DNA from: Proteus columbae
Lineage (GTDB): Bacteria; Pseudomonadota; Gammaproteobacteria; Enterobacterales; Enterobacteriaceae
DNA: 64,000 bases
Direction: 5' to 3'
Assembly: GCF_009914335.1 (NCBI RefSeq)
Contig: NZ_CP043925.1
Coordinates: forward strand, 1,674,001-1,738,000
Translations under genes and position numbers: made by a program
Shown: piece by piece, positions 7,391 through 16,463 of the stretch
How positions within the stretch are numbered: position 1 is the stretch's first letter
How the letters are laid out: each line of letters starts with the position of its first letter
The notes under the pieces: model-generated
Seen by the model: the letters and a program-made list of their open reading frames with translations, nothing else
Database searches by the model: none
What the model was told of the DNA's origin: nothing

Positions 7391-7494
7391 CTAAAAACAC
7401 TTAGAATAATTAAGGTATAAAAATACGATGCTTACTATAATTTTTGTACTTCAAAGTTGTATTTTAAATTTTGTATTCTAAGTGTTGTTTTAAG
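7391..7494. repeat. Long imperfect inverted repeat before the lipase gene
   Basis: Two 36-base arms (7391-7426 and 7459-7494) are inverted copies of each other. The outer 13 bp (AACACTTAGAATA / TATTCTAAGTGTT) are perfect, and the inner GTATAAAAATAC / GTATTTTAAA part pairs with gaps; a 32-base loop separates them. It could act as a terminator/attenuator for the Q-like gene, a leader structure for the lipase mRNA, or the trace of a small AT-rich mobile element. No target-site duplication is evident. Confidence 0.55.
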
Positions 7495-7555
7495 TATTGC
7501 TAATAGGATGTTTAGCAAATTAAATAGATTAATTTAAACCCAAGGAGTGGAAAAT

Positions 7556-8419
7556 ATGTCAACTACATATCCAATTATTTTAGTTCATGGTTTATCTGGT
7601 TTTGATGATATCGTCGGTTATCCTTATTTTTATGGTATCGCCGATGCCTTAGAAAAAGATGGCCATAAAGTTTTCACCGCATCTCTTTCTGCATTTAATT
7701 CTAACGAAGTTCGTGGTGAACAACTTTGGGAATTTGTGCAAAAAATTCTCAAAGAAACGAAAGCAAAAAAAGTAAATTTAATCGGTCATAGCCAAGGCCC
7801 ATTAGCTTGCCGTTATGTTGCTGCAAAACATGCGAAGAGCATTGCTTCTGTTACTTCTGTTAATGGTGTAAACCACGGTTCAGAAATTGCAGATTTAGTA
7901 CGACGTATTATGCGCAAGGATAGTGTGCCAGAATATATTGCTGATGCAGTAATGAAAGCTATTGGTACTATTATTTCTGCATTTTCAGGTAATTGTGGCA
8001 ATCCACAAGATGCCGTCGCTGCATTAGAAGCGTTAACAACTGAAAATGTAACTGAATTTAATAAAAAGTACCCACAAGGGTTGCCAGCTGTTCGTGGTGG
8101 TGAAGGTAAAGAAATCGTAAATGGCGTTCATTACTATTCATTTGGTAGCTATATCCAAGGTTTGATTGCTGGTGAAAGAGGCAATTTACTGGATCCTACT
8201 CATGCCGCAATGCGTGTATTAAGTGCATTCTTTACTGAGCGTGAAAATGATGGCTTGGTAGGTCGTACAAGTATGCGATTAGGTAAACTGATCAAAGATA
8301 ATTATGCTGAAGATCATCTGGATATGGTAAATCAGGTTGCTGGGTTAGTAGGGCGTGGTGAAGATATCATCGCTATTTATACAAACCATGCGAATTTCTT
8401 AGCAAGTAAAAAGCTTTAA
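7556..8419 (+). CDS. Proteus-type extracellular triacylglycerol lipase
   Basis: A 287-residue alpha/beta hydrolase, the exact length of the known Proteus lipases. It has the oxyanion-region HGLSGFD near residue 11, the nucleophile elbow GHSQG with Ser79, the acid Asp in ENDGLVGR (about 232) and His in AEDHLDMVNQ (about 254), and LLDPTHAAMRVL conserved in the family. There is no signal peptide, as usual for Proteus lipases, which fold without a dedicated foldase and are thought to leave the cell by a signal-peptide-independent route. The ATG at 7556 is preferred over an in-frame GTG at 7547 because AAGGAG (7542-7547) is then well spaced. The sequence departs at many positions from the P. mirabilis enzyme as I remember it. 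It is monocistronic, with a terminator 40 bases downstream. Confidence 0.9.
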   Translation: MSTTYPIILVHGLSGFDDIVGYPYFYGIADALEKDGHKVFTASLSAFNSNEVRGEQLWEFVQKILKETKAKKVNLIGHSQGPLACRYVAAKHAKSIASVTSVNGVNHGSEIADLVRRIMRKDSVPEYIADAVMKAIGTIISAFSGNCGNPQDAVAALEALTTENVTEFNKKYPQGLPAVRGGEGKEIVNGVHYYSFGSYIQGLIAGERGNLLDPTHAAMRVLSAFFTERENDGLVGRTSMRLGKLIKDNYAEDHLDMVNQVAGLVGRGEDIIAIYTNHANFLASKKL

Positions 8420-8456
8420 TCATCCTGCATACTTGTTATGAAATAATCTAGTACGA

Positions 8457-8487
8457 ATGGCTCTAATCAATTTAGAGCCATTTTTAT
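8457..8487. terminator. Terminator between the lipase and hicB
   Basis: Stem AATGGCTCTAA / TTAGAGCCATT followed by a run of Ts on the plus strand. It lies between the convergent lipase and HicB genes. Confidence 0.75.
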
Positions 8488-8495
8488 TTTTTTAA

Positions 8496-8936
8496 TTATT
8501 GTTGGTTAATATCTTTATTAACGCTGACAGAAATAGCATAGCCTAATAAATAAAGTGCTTGCTCTAGACTATCTACTTTTGAGGTTTGATTAATTTCAAG
8601 TAAACGCTCTATTTGTGCACTCGTTAAATTCATTTTTCTTGCAAGATCGGATTTTTTTGTCTTTGTTTCTAACATCGCATTATGTAATGCAATTTTTAAA
8701 CAGCTAATAAGAGGTAAGTAGACAATAAAATCACCATCTTGGGCTTTGGATGGAGCAGGAATAGGCTGTTTACTCGCAATAAACTCCTCAAGACCCACAT
8801 GTAAAATATCAGAGGCTTCTAGTTCAATATCATCTTCTGTATAAGCAACAGCGTGTATATTATCAAAATCACGGTAGGTAATTTCGTAAGTTTCACTTTC
8901 TTTATCAAAATGAGCGACTGCTGGATAGTTGAACAT
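8496..8936 (-). CDS. HicB-family antitoxin-like protein, no HicA beside it
   Basis: A 146-residue protein. Residues 1-70 have the HicB partial RNase-H-like fold pattern (FNYPAVAHFDKESETYEITYRDFDNIHAVAYTED shown in parts; the P(A/V)...Y.V.FPD-like strand order), followed by a helix at 76-90. A Cro/Xre-like helix-turn-helix spans residues 92-135 (KKSDLARKMNLTSAQIERLLE and SLEQALYLLGY). HicB normally neutralises the small HicA ribonuclease and represses its operon. Neither the 300 bases upstream nor the region downstream (occupied by the lipase terminator) encodes a HicA-like protein, so this is a solitary HicB, probably a transcriptional regulator or a decay product of a toxin-antitoxin pair. 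Confidence 0.75.
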   Translation of the reverse strand: MFNYPAVAHFDKESETYEITYRDFDNIHAVAYTEDDIELEASDILHVGLEEFIASKQPIPAPSKAQDGDFIVYLPLISCLKIALHNAMLETKTKKSDLARKMNLTSAQIERLLEINQTSKVDSLEQALYLLGYAISVSVNKDINQQ

Positions 8937-9256
8937 AAATAGCCTTTTATAAAGTTGAAAACTAGGTTTAACATGAAATTACACAATATAATGTGTTTTC
9001 AAAATTCTTGTGTATAGTACTAAAGTCAAACTCTATTTATCTATTTGATATTAAATAGTATGTTAAAGATTAAAGCATATTTATTAAAATTTATCTTCAT
9101 TTCTTGCTAATGTAAGAAAAAGTGCAGTAGATAGTACATTGCTTGTTGGTTATTGCGTATTTTTACTGGAATTGATAATTAATTCTAGATAGATCTTATA
9201 TTCAAGAAAAGCCATCTTATCGATGTTCATAAGGTGTTTTTAGAAAGGAGTTGTTT
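8937..9256. other. Divergent intergenic region hicB / ycdX
   Basis: No coding frame is supported; both strands were checked for a HicA-sized frame and none was found. It holds the hicB palindrome at 8981-8996 and, just before ycdX, the ribosome site AAAGGAG at 9244. Confidence 0.4.
8981..8996. promoter_or_regulatory. Candidate HicB operator
   Basis: A 16-base near-perfect palindrome ACACAATA/TAATGTGT (one mismatched pair) 45 bases upstream of the hicB start. HicB proteins with a helix-turn-helix usually bind such sites to repress themselves. Function inferred. Confidence 0.4.
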
Positions 9257-9994
9257 ATGTATCCCGTTGATTTACATGCTCATACTATTGCTAGTACACA
9301 TGCTTACAGTACAGTTAGTGAATATTTCCAGCAAGCTAAAAAGCAGGGAATTCAGTTGTTTGCAATTACTGATCATGGCCCAGATATGGATGATGCACCT
9401 CATGAATGGCATTTTTCTAACTTACCTGTGATCCCTCGTATTATTGATGGTGTTGGTATTCTTTATGGTATAGAAGCGAATATTAAAAATATTAAAGGTG
9501 AAACAGATTGTAGTGAGAAAATGAGCAAGAAATTAGATATTGTACTTGCTGGTTTTCATGATCCAGTAATGAGCTCATTAGGTCTTGTTGATAATACAAA
9601 AGCGTTAATTGCAACAATAGCAAGTGGCTGTGTCCAAATGATTACGCATCCAGGTAATCCGAAATATCCAATAGATATTGCTGAAGTTGCAAAAGCAGCT
9701 GCTACTTACAACGTTGCTTTAGAAATGAATAACTCATCATTTATTCATTCTAGAGTAGGAAGTGAGAAAAATTGCATAGAAATAGCGAAAGCAGTACGTG
9801 ATGCAGGAGGATTAATTGCACTAGGCTCTGACTCACACATTGCTTCTTCACTAGGAAATTTTGATCGAGTATTAGAAGTATTAGCTCAAATAGATTTTCC
9901 ACAAGAACGTATATTAAATGTAACTCCAAGAAGGGTATTAGATTTTCTAGAGTCACATGGTAAAAAAGAGATCCCTGAATTTAGCCATTTTTAA
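9257..9994 (+). CDS. ycdX: PHP-family zinc phosphatase YcdX
   Basis: A 245-residue cytoplasmic PHP (polymerase and histidinol phosphatase) enzyme with a trinuclear zinc site, of the same length as E. coli YcdX. Metal-binding motifs in order: [12 protein letters not shown] (residues 5-16), [10 protein letters not shown] (about 39), [18 protein letters not shown] and LGSDSHIAS near residue 194. The natural substrate is not established; ycdX has been linked to swarming in E. coli, which is of interest in a swarmer such as Proteus, but that link is only suggestive here. ATG 9257 with AAAGGAG spaced seven bases is preferred to the TTG at 9251. It is monocistronic. Confidence 0.9.
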   Translation: MYPVDLHAHTIASTHAYSTVSEYFQQAKKQGIQLFAITDHGPDMDDAPHEWHFSNLPVIPRIIDGVGILYGIEANIKNIKGETDCSEKMSKKLDIVLAGFHDPVMSSLGLVDNTKALIATIASGCVQMITHPGNPKYPIDIAEVAKAAATYNVALEMNNSSFIHSRVGSEKNCIEIAKAVRDAGGLIALGSDSHIASSLGNFDRVLEVLAQIDFPQERILNVTPRRVLDFLESHGKKEIPEFSHF

Positions 9995-10017
9995 TATTGG
10001 GTTAAATCAGTAATAAG

Positions 10018-10046
10018 AAAGCTATCCTAAGATTAAGATAGCTTTT
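10018..10046. terminator. Bidirectional terminator
   Basis: Stem AAAGCTATC / GATAGCTTT between the convergent ycdX and chemoreceptor genes, with T runs on both strands. Confidence 0.75.
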
Positions 10047-10068
10047 ATGCTGTGGGTAGACTTAACAT

Positions 10069-11667
10069 TTACTGATGAAAAACAGTTAATTCTTGTTTTA
10101 GTCTATCTGATTGTGTTTGCAAAGAATCTAATGAACTGACTAATTCTCGTGTCATTGTTGAATTAGCTTGTGTGGTTTGATCTAATTGATTTATTGCATC
10201 TTCAATTTGGGCAATACCATTACTTTGTTCATTTGTAGAAATAGAAATATCGTGGATCATTTCATTAATATTTTCAGTATGTTTAGAAATATCTACCATA
10301 TTATCGTTTGCGTCAGCGGCTAGCTGAAAACACTGATTTATTTTTTTACTTGAATTAGCGACAAGTACTTTTATCTCTTTTGATGCCAAATTACAGCTAA
10401 TAGATAATTCTCTTACTTCTTTAGCAACAACAGCAAAACCTTTTCCGTGTTCACCGACTCTTGCCGCTTCTACGGCAGCATTTAAAGCCAATAGATTTGT
10501 TTGGAAGGCGATATTATCGATTGTAGAGGTAATGTCGTTTATTTGTTCAGAGAACGTGACAACTTCATGCATATTTTCAACAACGTTAGCGAGCATTTCA
10601 TTGCTTTGATGGATCATCGTATCTGTTTTTGTTACTAGCTCACATGATGCTTGTGTATTTTCTGCATGTTGTTTTGATGTAACGCTTAATTGTCGTATTC
10701 CTGCGGAAGTTTCGAGCACAGCTGCTGACTGTTGTTCAACACGAATAGCAAGATTATTGTTCATAACAGCAATATCACTTAATTCTGAATTAATAAGACC
10801 TGAGCTGTGATTGATGTTATTGACGATCCGTTTTATCTGATCTCGCATTTTTTGAATATTGGCAGTGAGAATATTTATTTCATATAGACCTTTTGTGGTG
10901 ACATCGGTCGCTAATTCTCCATTACTAATATCTTCGATATTTTTCATTATAGCGTTTAAAGGTGAAATAAAGTTTTTTCGTAGTACAACTTGAACTAAGA
11001 AAGAAAAAATAACAATTAATATTGAAATGGCAATTAAGCTATAAATAATTTTATCGTACAGTAATTCTCCTTCACCCAATGAAGCCGTGTAATAATTTTC
11101 TAGCTGTTGATGATAGTTAGTATAAGCTTGCTCAAAATTGTCTTGATAGGTTTGTGTTGGTTGATTTAAATACTCGTATGTTTTGCCTTGTTCTAGAAAG
11201 GCTAAAAATTCAATGAGCGCTGCATTAAGCTCAGTATATTTCTGCTCTAATTGTTGTATATAACTTTGATCTTCAACATTATGAGGAAAATTCTTGAAAC
11301 TTTCCCATCCATTTTCAACGTGCTGAAGTTTTTCTTTAGTTTGTTGTAATAATGAGGATATGTCAGTATTTGCGGTAGCCATTTTATTAATGATTAATAA
11401 GTGGCGAGAACTAGCCCTATTTAAGGTATTACGTGTTTGTAGTAGATTTTCCCAAGTATCACTTAGTAGTGATTGTTCATGGTAGATATTATTTAGTGTG
11501 TTTAAGTTTCTCTTGTAATCATTAACTGAAGAGAGAAATAAAACACAAGCTAGCCCAAGAAGTAAGATTAAAGAGCCTGTAATAAGCCAAACTAGGGTGG
11601 TTGTTTTTAAACTCGACATATTAAAAGAGACGTTTGGCAAATAACGTTGTTTGAAGTTCTTAAACAT
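10069..11667 (-). CDS. Methyl-accepting chemotaxis protein, Tar/Tsr type
   Basis: A 532-residue transmembrane chemoreceptor. Membrane segment 1 lies at about 22-48 ([20 protein letters not shown]), then a periplasmic four-helix ligand domain with the Tar/Tsr-type RxxLNRASxRHLLI helix, membrane segment 2 at about 207-230, a HAMP domain ([23 protein letters not shown]), and a long cytoplasmic coiled coil with the hairpin tip [17 protein letters not shown] near residue 400. The tip departs from the usual ARAGEQGRGFAVVAGEVR at several residues. The protein ends KQELTVFHQ without the NWETF-type CheR-docking pentapeptide, so it probably relies on other receptors for efficient methylation. The ligand cannot be read from sequence. 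It is monocistronic. Confidence 0.9.
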   Translation of the reverse strand: MFKNFKQRYLPNVSFNMSSLKTTTLVWLITGSLILLLGLACVLFLSSVNDYKRNLNTLNNIYHEQSLLSDTWENLLQTRNTLNRASSRHLLIINKMATANTDISSLLQQTKEKLQHVENGWESFKNFPHNVEDQSYIQQLEQKYTELNAALIEFLAFLEQGKTYEYLNQPTQTYQDNFEQAYTNYHQQLENYYTASLGEGELLYDKIIYSLIAISILIVIFSFLVQVVLRKNFISPLNAIMKNIEDISNGELATDVTTKGLYEINILTANIQKMRDQIKRIVNNINHSSGLINSELSDIAVMNNNLAIRVEQQSAAVLETSAGIRQLSVTSKQHAENTQASCELVTKTDTMIHQSNEMLANVVENMHEVVTFSEQINDITSTIDNIAFQTNLLALNAAVEAARVGEHGKGFAVVAKEVRELSISCNLASKEIKVLVANSSKKINQCFQLAADANDNMVDISKHTENINEMIHDISISTNEQSNGIAQIEDAINQLDQTTQANSTMTRELVSSLDSLQTQSDRLKQELTVFHQ

Positions 11668-12369
11668 GTAATGTTATTTCCTTTTTCATAAAAATATAAC
11701 TGTGTAATTTATTGATTTTTAAGTTTTATTTTTACTTCCTGTAACTGGTATAGACAAAGAATTAAAAAAACAAATGAAAATATGTTTTTAGGTCACTCTT
11801 TGATTTAATGCCATATATCCTTTTGATTTTTTCAAATACTAAAAAATAGTATCGGCATTTTATAAATATTCTTTATGCTTATTTATTGTTCTGATTAATA
11901 AATTTATTAAATGTATTTATTTATTTTGTAACACGTTGATTTTTAATTAATTTTTCTTAAATATTAAAAGTTAAAGATAAATAATAAAAATGATATAAAA
12001 GAGATCACCTTCGTGGAATATAGTTAACCTGTTGATTTATTATTAACTTTATGTGATTGACTAGTTTATTTTTGAACAATTAGATTTAAATAATGCCAGT
12101 GTTTCTATTTATAAAATAAAAAATTAATAATGATTAAAACAGCAATAAATTAAATTATTTTTTGTTTATTTAATAGAACAAATAAGAGAACTTAACGTTA
12201 TAAATGAGAGGAAGATAAAAAGATTGCAATAGATAAAAAATAAGAAATCAGACGAAATCGCTATAAGCGGGAGGGTTATAACCCCTCCGCCTATAAATAA
12301 AGATCACATCAGGAATGATCCTAATGATGTATGAAAATTTCACATAAGATTAAAGATAAAAATAAGTTA
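11668..12369. other. AT-rich intergenic region upstream of the chemoreceptor
   Basis: About 700 bases of very AT-rich DNA with no supported gene. It contains the chemoreceptor ribosome site (AAAAAGGAAAT just before 11667 on the minus strand) and, at 12267-12290, the nqrE terminator. I looked for a FliA (sigma-28) promoter and saw none that is convincing. Confidence 0.4.
12267..12290 (-). terminator. GC-rich hairpin after nqrE
   Basis: Stem GCGGGAGGGTT / AACCCCTCCGC (one mismatch), strikingly GC-rich in an AT-rich region and about 80 bases past the nqrE stop. The T run is poor, so it may be a pause or processing structure rather than a classic terminator. Confidence 0.5.
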
Positions 12370-12969
12370 TTAAAGTGAAATGCCAGAGAATGACATAAAA
12401 CCAAGTGACATTAATCCTACTGTGATAAATGTGATCCCTAATCCTCTCAATCCTTTCGGAATGTCTGAATATTTCATTTTTTCACGTAAACCTGAGAGGG
12501 CTATAATCGCAAGTAACCAACCTATGCCACATCCTGCACCATATATCACTGATTCAGTAAATGTGTAATCACGTTCAACCATAAAAATGGTGGCACCAAA
12601 GATAGCGCAATGAATAGTCAATAAAGGCAAAAAGATCCCTAATGAATGATAAAGTGAAGGGATAAATTTATCTAAAAACATTTCTAAAATTTGAACTAGT
12701 GCCGCTAAAACGCCAATAAAAGTAATATATCTAAGAAAGCTAAGATCAATACCTTCAACTATCGCGTCTTTCTTTAGGATAAAATGATAGATTAAGTTGT
12801 TGATAGGTGTAGCAATAATAAGTAAGACAGTAACAGTAAGACCTAGTTTTAATGAGGTTTTTACTTCTTTAGAAACAGCAAGAAAAGTACACATTCCTAA
12901 AAAGAAACTTAATGCCATATTCTCAACAAAAGTTGCCTTAATAAAGATATTAAGGTAATTTTCAAGCAT
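12370..12969 (-). CDS. nqrE: Solitary NqrE-like subunit (NqrE/RnfA family)
   Basis: A 199-residue integral membrane protein with about six helices, matching NqrE of the Na+-translocating NADH:quinone reductase in length and landmarks: [19 protein letters not shown] near the N terminus, [44 protein letters not shown] (the paired-cysteine iron site with the MCTF cysteine), and [21 protein letters not shown] at the end. NqrE sits in the membrane beside NqrD and helps hold an iron centre. No nqrA-D or nqrF gene lies here; the neighbours are a chemoreceptor and an adenylate cyclase. So this is an orphan paralogue or one that replaces the operon copy. The start is well supported by AGGAGGG six bases upstream. 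Confidence 0.85.
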   Translation of the reverse strand: MLENYLNIFIKATFVENMALSFFLGMCTFLAVSKEVKTSLKLGLTVTVLLIIATPINNLIYHFILKKDAIVEGIDLSFLRYITFIGVLAALVQILEMFLDKFIPSLYHSLGIFLPLLTIHCAIFGATIFMVERDYTFTESVIYGAGCGIGWLLAIIALSGLREKMKYSDIPKGLRGLGITFITVGLMSLGFMSFSGISL

Positions 12970-13304
12970 AAACCCTCCTGTTAATATATTTTTTTACTAA
13001 TTCTATTAAAAACAGTGTATTAATATAAGTGGTATTGCAAAAATATCTTTAAAATTAGATCTAAATGACATTTTTTGACTAAGAGTGAGATTTATTTAAG
13101 ATAAGGAAAATAAAATTATTGGATAAATGTAATAAATATAGGATTCAAATAAATCTTCTATTTAAAACCCCATTTTTTATTGTTAGTGGGTAGGATAAAA
13201 AGCATTAGAAATGACAAAGCATCAATATCTGTTGATAGCATATCGATGCTTAGATGAGAAAGTTTTTAATTATTTTTATAGAGATGTTTACTGAATAAAA
13301 TTGT
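12970..13304. other. Intergenic region with hairpin
   Basis: AT-rich and without a supported gene. It contains a hairpin AAGCATCAATAT / ATATCGATGCTT (13217-13251, 11 of 12 bases paired) downstream of the adenylate cyclase gene. This is a weak terminator candidate because it lacks a T run. Confidence 0.35.
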
Positions 13305-13856
13305 TTATGATTTGAGGTTGTTTAACATGAGTGTTTTATAGTTATCTTTCTCAAGATCTTTTTCTGTAAAACCAAATTTTGCGGCTAAATGTCTTAATTG
13401 AACCGTGTAGAGTGATAGTTTGCTTTGGTCGTCCGTCATGATAGCAAACTCGGCAAATGAGCCTAATTTATCTAGTTTATCAATTGTGATATGAAACTCA
13501 TCTAGAAAATAGATTTCTCTTGATTTTGTATAATTGAGAATACAATGGTAGCCAAGTGTCGTAAACATAGAGACTGTTTTTTCTGCATCTTCGATGCGAA
13601 CGGCTTCACATTGTGATAAATCAGGGCCTTTAACGATAAGAAGATTTATTCCTGAGGGTAGCATTTTTCTTACGCATAAACTGATGGTTGGAGTTGAAAA
13701 TTCAGTATTATCATGTTCCATGTACCAATCTGTTTCTTTATTCTCAGGTGTAAATAATGTGGCTCCTGATTTTTTTAATTCATTAATAAAATTTTGTGGA
13801 TTTTGAAGGTGATATTTTAGTTCAGCTTCAAATTTACCTTGAAAGTGTTCAGACAT
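13305..13856 (-). CDS. Class IV adenylate cyclase (CYTH fold)
   Basis: A 183-residue cytoplasmic protein of the CYTH superfamily that resembles the small class IV adenylate cyclase of Yersinia and Aeromonas (CyaB/AC-IV) throughout. It has MSEHFQGKFEAELKY with the ExExK signature at residues 10-14, VRKMLPSGINLLIVKGP, TLGYH, REIYFLDEFHITIDKLDKLGSFAEFAIMTDD, and a C-terminal FGF segment. AC-IV makes cyclic AMP from ATP in vitro. Enterobacteria normally rely on the class I enzyme CyaA, so this is an accessory cyclase or a related triphosphate-tunnel enzyme. The ATG at 13856 is chosen over an upstream frame extension because it begins the family domain and is preceded by GGGGAAA. Confidence 0.8.
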   Translation of the reverse strand: MSEHFQGKFEAELKYHLQNPQNFINELKKSGATLFTPENKETDWYMEHDNTEFSTPTISLCVRKMLPSGINLLIVKGPDLSQCEAVRIEDAEKTVSMFTTLGYHCILNYTKSREIYFLDEFHITIDKLDKLGSFAEFAIMTDDQSKLSLYTVQLRHLAAKFGFTEKDLEKDNYKTLMLNNLKS

Positions 13857-14055
13857 ACGTTTTCCCCAATTTAGCGTTAATGAATTATAGCGCATTAACA
13901 AGGTGCTCTTCTGAGATAAAAACGAACTTTTAGTGTTATTTCATTATTTTCTATTTTAGTAAATTAGATGAAAATATTTAAATAGAGTAATGGATAAAAT
14001 TACTATGAAATAAGGATAAGAGGATATAGTGTTATTAAAAAAAGATATAAGGGAA

Positions 14056-14080
14056 AATAAAGGGGCGTTGCCCCTTTATT
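14056..14080 (-). terminator. Terminator after the DUF2628 gene
   Basis: Perfect stem AATAAAGGGGC / GCCCCTTTATT with a GTT-containing loop, immediately after the stop codon. Confidence 0.75.
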
Positions 14081-14081
14081 A

Positions 14082-14462
14082 TTACAGAACACCTTCGAAC
14101 GGGTTCCAACTTTGATCATTTTTGGTTTCTTTTAAGTAGTATGCATAGTTGGCTGTTATCGCCCATAAAATGTTAACTGCGATACCCACAGCATTGATAA
14201 CACTATTGTTTACAGGTAAAAAACCAATAATAGTAAAAATGGCAATATTAATAGCAAATAATGTTAATGCCTTGCGCCATAAACCTAAAATAAGAAAGTA
14301 AATAAAACCAAAGAAAAATGCCCAGATATTCATTCCAATAAGAATACGTTTACCAAAGGAGAGTTCTTTATAAGCAGCTTTAAATTCTGGCGTTTTAGGT
14401 GAGCCATATTTATCAAAAAATGAAAAACGCTCTTGCCATTTTTCAGAAAGTTCTTTATTCAT
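14082..14462 (-). CDS. DUF2628 membrane protein, YigF-like
   Basis: A 126-residue inner-membrane protein. The N terminus EKWQERFSFFDKYGSPKTPEF is cytoplasmic and charged, followed by three or four membrane segments (residues about 40-62, 65-82, 88-112) containing NIWAFFFGFIYFLILGLWRKAL, and it ends NDQSWNPFEG. This matches E. coli YigF (DUF2628) in length and in both end motifs, although the E. coli gene lies elsewhere on the chromosome. Function unknown. It is monocistronic, with its own terminator. Confidence 0.8.
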   Translation of the reverse strand: MNKELSEKWQERFSFFDKYGSPKTPEFKAAYKELSFGKRILIGMNIWAFFFGFIYFLILGLWRKALTLFAINIAIFTIIGFLPVNNSVINAVGIAVNILWAITANYAYYLKETKNDQSWNPFEGVL

Positions 14463-14718
14463 TTTAATTCCTTTTACTCTGTTGATTAAATTTAGCCTTA
14501 ATAGAAAAGTATCTTTACATAATTTAACATCATGAACAATATAAATTTATTAAGAGATTATTAATATAAGAGTTTATATAAAAAGCATTAAAGTGACTGT
14601 ATTTCTAGTCATTTTTTAATAATTATCTTATTGCTTCAGAATATATTTTTAATAATTACTCTTAAAAATAAACAGGATAAAATAAAATATCATTTTGAAT
14701 GGATTTTATGGTGAAAAG

Positions 14719-14759
14719 AATAAGAAATCTGGCTTATGACGAATACCAGATTTCTTATG
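14719..14759 (-). terminator. Terminator after the uspF-like gene
   Basis: A 13-bp perfect stem ATAAGAAATCTGG / CCAGATTTCTTAT with a 13-base loop, just past the stop of the universal stress gene. Confidence 0.7.
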
Positions 14760-14777
14760 GAAGTAGGAAGTGAGTGA

Positions 14778-15212
14778 TTAACGCACGACTAATACAGATG
14801 ATTCTGCGTAACTAACCACTGAAGATGCGGTAGAACCTAGAAGATAAGTTTTCATACCAGGATTACGAGAACCAATGACAATCAGCTCTGCTTGAATTTT
14901 TTTTGCGGTTTCTAAAATTTTATCGCGAGGATTGCCTATAGACACGTAAAATTGAGTTGTACTATTGGGAATATCAATGTGCGATAAATTTTCTTTTAGT
15001 GTGGATAATGCAATTTCAATACGTTGTTTGTCACTTGCTAGTCTATCTTGGCCTGCGAATGCAAATCCGACAAAAGACTCATAACTTGGAATGACTGATA
15101 AAAAATGAATATTCAATTTGTCAGCGACAGACAATGCTTTTAGATGAGACACAACCTTGTCTAATAAACCAAGCTCTGTAAAATCAACGGGTACTAACAC
15201 TGTTTTTGTCAT
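14778..15212 (-). CDS. uspF: Universal stress protein, UspF type
   Basis: A 144-residue cytoplasmic UspA-superfamily protein, the length of E. coli UspF (YnaF). It has TVLVPVDFTE at the first strand and the C-terminal nucleotide-binding loop IVIGSRNPGMKTYLLGSTASSVV (G-2x-G-9x-G-S/T type, residues about 112-134), which marks the ATP-binding subgroup. It ends ESSVLVVR, as in UspF/UspG. Such proteins are induced by starvation and stress and act as small nucleotide-binding regulators. It is monocistronic, with a 700-base upstream gap. Confidence 0.8.
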   Translation of the reverse strand: MTKTVLVPVDFTELGLLDKVVSHLKALSVADKLNIHFLSVIPSYESFVGFAFAGQDRLASDKQRIEIALSTLKENLSHIDIPNSTTQFYVSIGNPRDKILETAKKIQAELIVIGSRNPGMKTYLLGSTASSVVSYAESSVLVVR

Positions 15213-15913
15213 AGTGGCTCCTAATTAACCTTTTATTATGATTAGGGCTTTTATATTAATTTTTTGTGCATACAAATATGAGTTGCCTACTAATCTTATC
15301 AGTCAAAATGAAAAACTGCACAAAAATTGGAATTATTTTTATTTTTTGAGAGTTATGTATTTTTTTATGTGAAAAGAGTGAAAAAAACTGCTGTCTGAAA
15401 AATAAATATGTAGCAATATCAAATAGAAATCATAAAAAAATAGGGAATGATAACAAGTAATAGAAGGATATTTTATTTTTCTAATGATGATTATTGTAGA
15501 TATTACGTTGTATATATTTATTGATATATGGTAAAGCTTATTTTTGAATATTTTTTAATGGTTGGAATATGATTTTTATTTAATGCTAATTTTAATTTCT
15601 TGGATTATAAAGAAAAAGTTAATAAATATGGAAACTAAAATTAAAAGTCAAAAGTGAAATATTATATTTATATATTTCAATGCGTTAGGTTATTTTATGT
15701 AATGGTTAAATACATGTTTTATCTTAATGATAATAAATGCTATTTAGCTTTTTAATAGTATTAAAAGCATATTACAAATGAGATTGGTTTTTATTTTTAT
15801 TACGGCTAATTAATTAAAAAAAATAAATAAAAGCACACTTAAATAGCTATATTTTTATTTTTAACTGTGCATAATATCCATAATGTTAATTTTCATCGCA
15901 AGGAACGTAAAAT
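15213..15913. other. AT-rich divergent region uspF / ftnA
   Basis: About 700 bases of very AT-rich sequence with no supported gene or clear repeat. The ftnA ribosome site AAGGA lies at 15900-15904. No convincing Fur box was seen here. Confidence 0.4.
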
Positions 15914-16417
15914 ATGTTACATCAAGATATGATCAACAAATTGAATGAACAGCTAAATCTAGAGTTTTATTCGGCAAATCTGTATTTGCAAATGAGTGCT
16001 TGGTGCGACGATAAAGGGTTTGATGGGGCTGCTAAATTTTTAAAAGCTCACTCTCGTGAAGAAATGGAACATATGCACCGCTTATTTGATTACTTAAGTG
16101 ATACAGGTGCAATGCCTTTACTTGGGGCGATTGAAGCTCCACCTGCTGAGTTTTCATCATTATCTGAGTTATTCGATAAAACTTACGAACATGAAAAACA
16201 TATTACATCTGAGATTAATAAATTAGCGCATGTTGCAATGACAACTCAGGATTATTCAACATTTAACTTCTTACAATGGTATGTTGCAGAGCAGCATGAA
16301 GAAGAAAAATTATTCAAATCAATCCTTGATAAATTAGCAATGGTTGGTGACAGTGGAAAAGCTTTATTCTTGTTAGATAAAGATCTGAACACATTATCAA
16401 CATCTGCACATGTCTAA
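15914..16417 (+). CDS. ftnA: Bacterial non-haem ferritin
   Basis: A 167-residue four-helix ferritin that forms a 24-mer shell and stores iron. Ferroxidase-site residues are in place: Glu in [13 protein letters not shown] (about 17), Glu-Glu-x-x-His in [11 protein letters not shown] (about 49-53), Glu in YEHEKHI (about 94) and the HEEEK stretch (about 130). No haem-ligating Met of bacterioferritin context is seen, so it is FtnA rather than Bfr. It stands alone between long AT-rich gaps, with a terminator directly downstream. Confidence 0.93.
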   Translation: MLHQDMINKLNEQLNLEFYSANLYLQMSAWCDDKGFDGAAKFLKAHSREEMEHMHRLFDYLSDTGAMPLLGAIEAPPAEFSSLSELFDKTYEHEKHITSEINKLAHVAMTTQDYSTFNFLQWYVAEQHEEEKLFKSILDKLAMVGDSGKALFLLDKDLNTLSTSAHV

Positions 16418-16463
16418 TTATTAATAAAGCTTTAAATAGCCTAAATTAATAAATGAATTATTG

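Noticed and set aside
8937..9256. A HicA toxin gene next to hicB
   Set aside because: Both strands were scanned; no frame of about 55-90 codons with the HicA G-x-H-pattern is present.
11668..12369. FliA (sigma-28) promoter for the chemoreceptor
   Set aside because: No TAAA-N15-GCCGATAA-like pair was found on the minus strand upstream of 11667.
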